DNA of 64,000 nt, from contig NZ_PYGC01000011.1 in assembly GCF_003014495.1 (NCBI RefSeq), positions 1 through 64,000 of the forward strand, in the 5' to 3' direction. The notes under the pieces were generated by a model. That model saw only the letters and a program-made list of their open reading frames with translations. It was not told the origin of the DNA and did no database searches. The DNA is from Prolixibacter denitrificans. GTDB taxonomy: Bacteria > Bacteroidota > Bacteroidia > Bacteroidales > Prolixibacteraceae. The translations under genes were made by a program, and so were the position numbers. How positions within the stretch are numbered: position 1 is the first letter of the stretch; each line of letters starts with the position of its first letter. Of this stretch, positions 63,590-64,000 are shown in pieces.

Positions 63590-64000
63590 ATGAAGTTGAA
63601 ACGGATTGTTCCTGTTGTGATTGTTCTTGCCCTGGTGGCACTGGTTGCCTGGCAGTATCCACGATTTTATATCGCGACAGGATACGGAGCTAAATGTTTG
63701 GCATCCGGAGTTTTTGTAGCCCACAGAAATGCAGATCAGGTGATTGCACAGGATCTGGATTACTCTATCGTGAAATATACACACAGCAAGATTGATTTTA
63801 AGAAGAAGACTGTTACGACTTCCTTCCTGGGAATGGCTCACCAAACTGCCGTTTATCGTGAAGGACTGGGCTGTACTCTGGTTGGTGACATGCCGGAAAG
63901 CAAAGTAAGAGCAGAATCGCATAAACAATTGGCACCGCAACCAGCCGATCCGTTTGAAGTAGCCTGGCCAACGGGAGATCAACTAAAAGACACCATATTT
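63590..64000 (+). CDS. Serine hydrolase (class C beta-lactamase-like), 3' end outside window
   Basis: An open frame of 137 codons from ATG 63590 to the right edge. One N-terminal membrane helix or signal (about 6-22, VPVVIVLALVALVAW) is followed by GYGAKCLASGVFVAHRNADQ and LGCTLVGDMPE. This N-terminal domain is typical of the Bacteroidota serine hydrolases annotated as beta-lactamase family. The catalytic SxxK lies beyond the window, so activity cannot be judged. Confidence 0.75.
   Translation, partial: MKLKRIVPVVIVLALVALVAWQYPRFYIATGYGAKCLASGVFVAHRNADQVIAQDLDYSIVKYTHSKIDFKKKTVTTSFLGMAHQTAVYREGLGCTLVGDMPESKVRAESHKQLAPQPADPFEVAWPTGDQLKDTIF

Overview
The window is a chromosomal segment of a Bacteroidota bacterium. 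Several things point there: GH13 with a type IX secretion tail, a TonB receptor with CarboxypepD_reg and STN domains, DUF4249 lipoproteins, DUF349, a long Bacteroidota-type YidC, TAnnTTTG-like -7 boxes, and few Shine-Dalgarno sequences. The mix of strict-anaerobe features (class I hybrid cluster protein, a ferredoxin, a Crp/Fnr regulator) with an oxoglutarate dehydrogenase suggests a facultative or microaerobic marine or sediment member, perhaps Marinilabiliales/Prolixibacteraceae. That placement is inference. I saw no rRNA, tRNA or CRISPR array, but I could not run a tRNA or RNA-family search.

Layout. 1-2750: truncated transposase-like gene, ECF sigma factor with a membrane protein, and two unknown membrane proteins. 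2980-5328: secreted alpha-amylase with an inserted domain. 5.8-7.5 kb: radical SAM gene bracketed by two palindromic repeats and by two copies (one a remnant) of a class IV aminotransferase 3' end. 7.5-12.5 kb: aminotransferase, Omp85-like protein, endonuclease IV, CorA transporter, ArsF-like lipoprotein. 12.9-15.8 kb: S9 peptidase. 16.0-27.3 kb: a probable operon of one unknown secreted protein, a TonB receptor, five tandem DUF4249 lipoproteins and an MG2/plug-like protein, closed by a strong terminator.

27.4-47.5 kb is mostly housekeeping: oxoglutarate dehydrogenase E2/E1, AddB-like nuclease, TrmD, Hsp20, DUF349, CTP synthase, YidC, lumazine synthase, TPR protein, RecF, DUF721, and the pabC-pabB / pabA folate cluster. 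47.5-49.0 kb: a DUF3307/SatD-like pair with a cluster of repeated operator-like sites. 49.05-53.4 kb: a nitrogen-oxide or redox stress island (Crp/Fnr, ferredoxin, Hcp, cupin, nitrous-oxide-stimulated-promoter family) with a perfect palindrome placed to activate ferredoxin-hcp and repress the regulator. 54.4-60.3 kb: four tandem small PepSY-like secreted proteins with a sigma-54-like promoter, followed by a sigma-54 response regulator and a convergent hybrid histidine kinase. 60.5-64 kb: DUF502, MnmA, a GNAT-like protein and the start of a serine hydrolase.

The most novel parts are the five-copy DUF4249 receptor operon, the SatD operator array, the PepSY/sigma-54 locus and the repeat-bracketed radical SAM gene. 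All functional links are inferred from sequence and context only.
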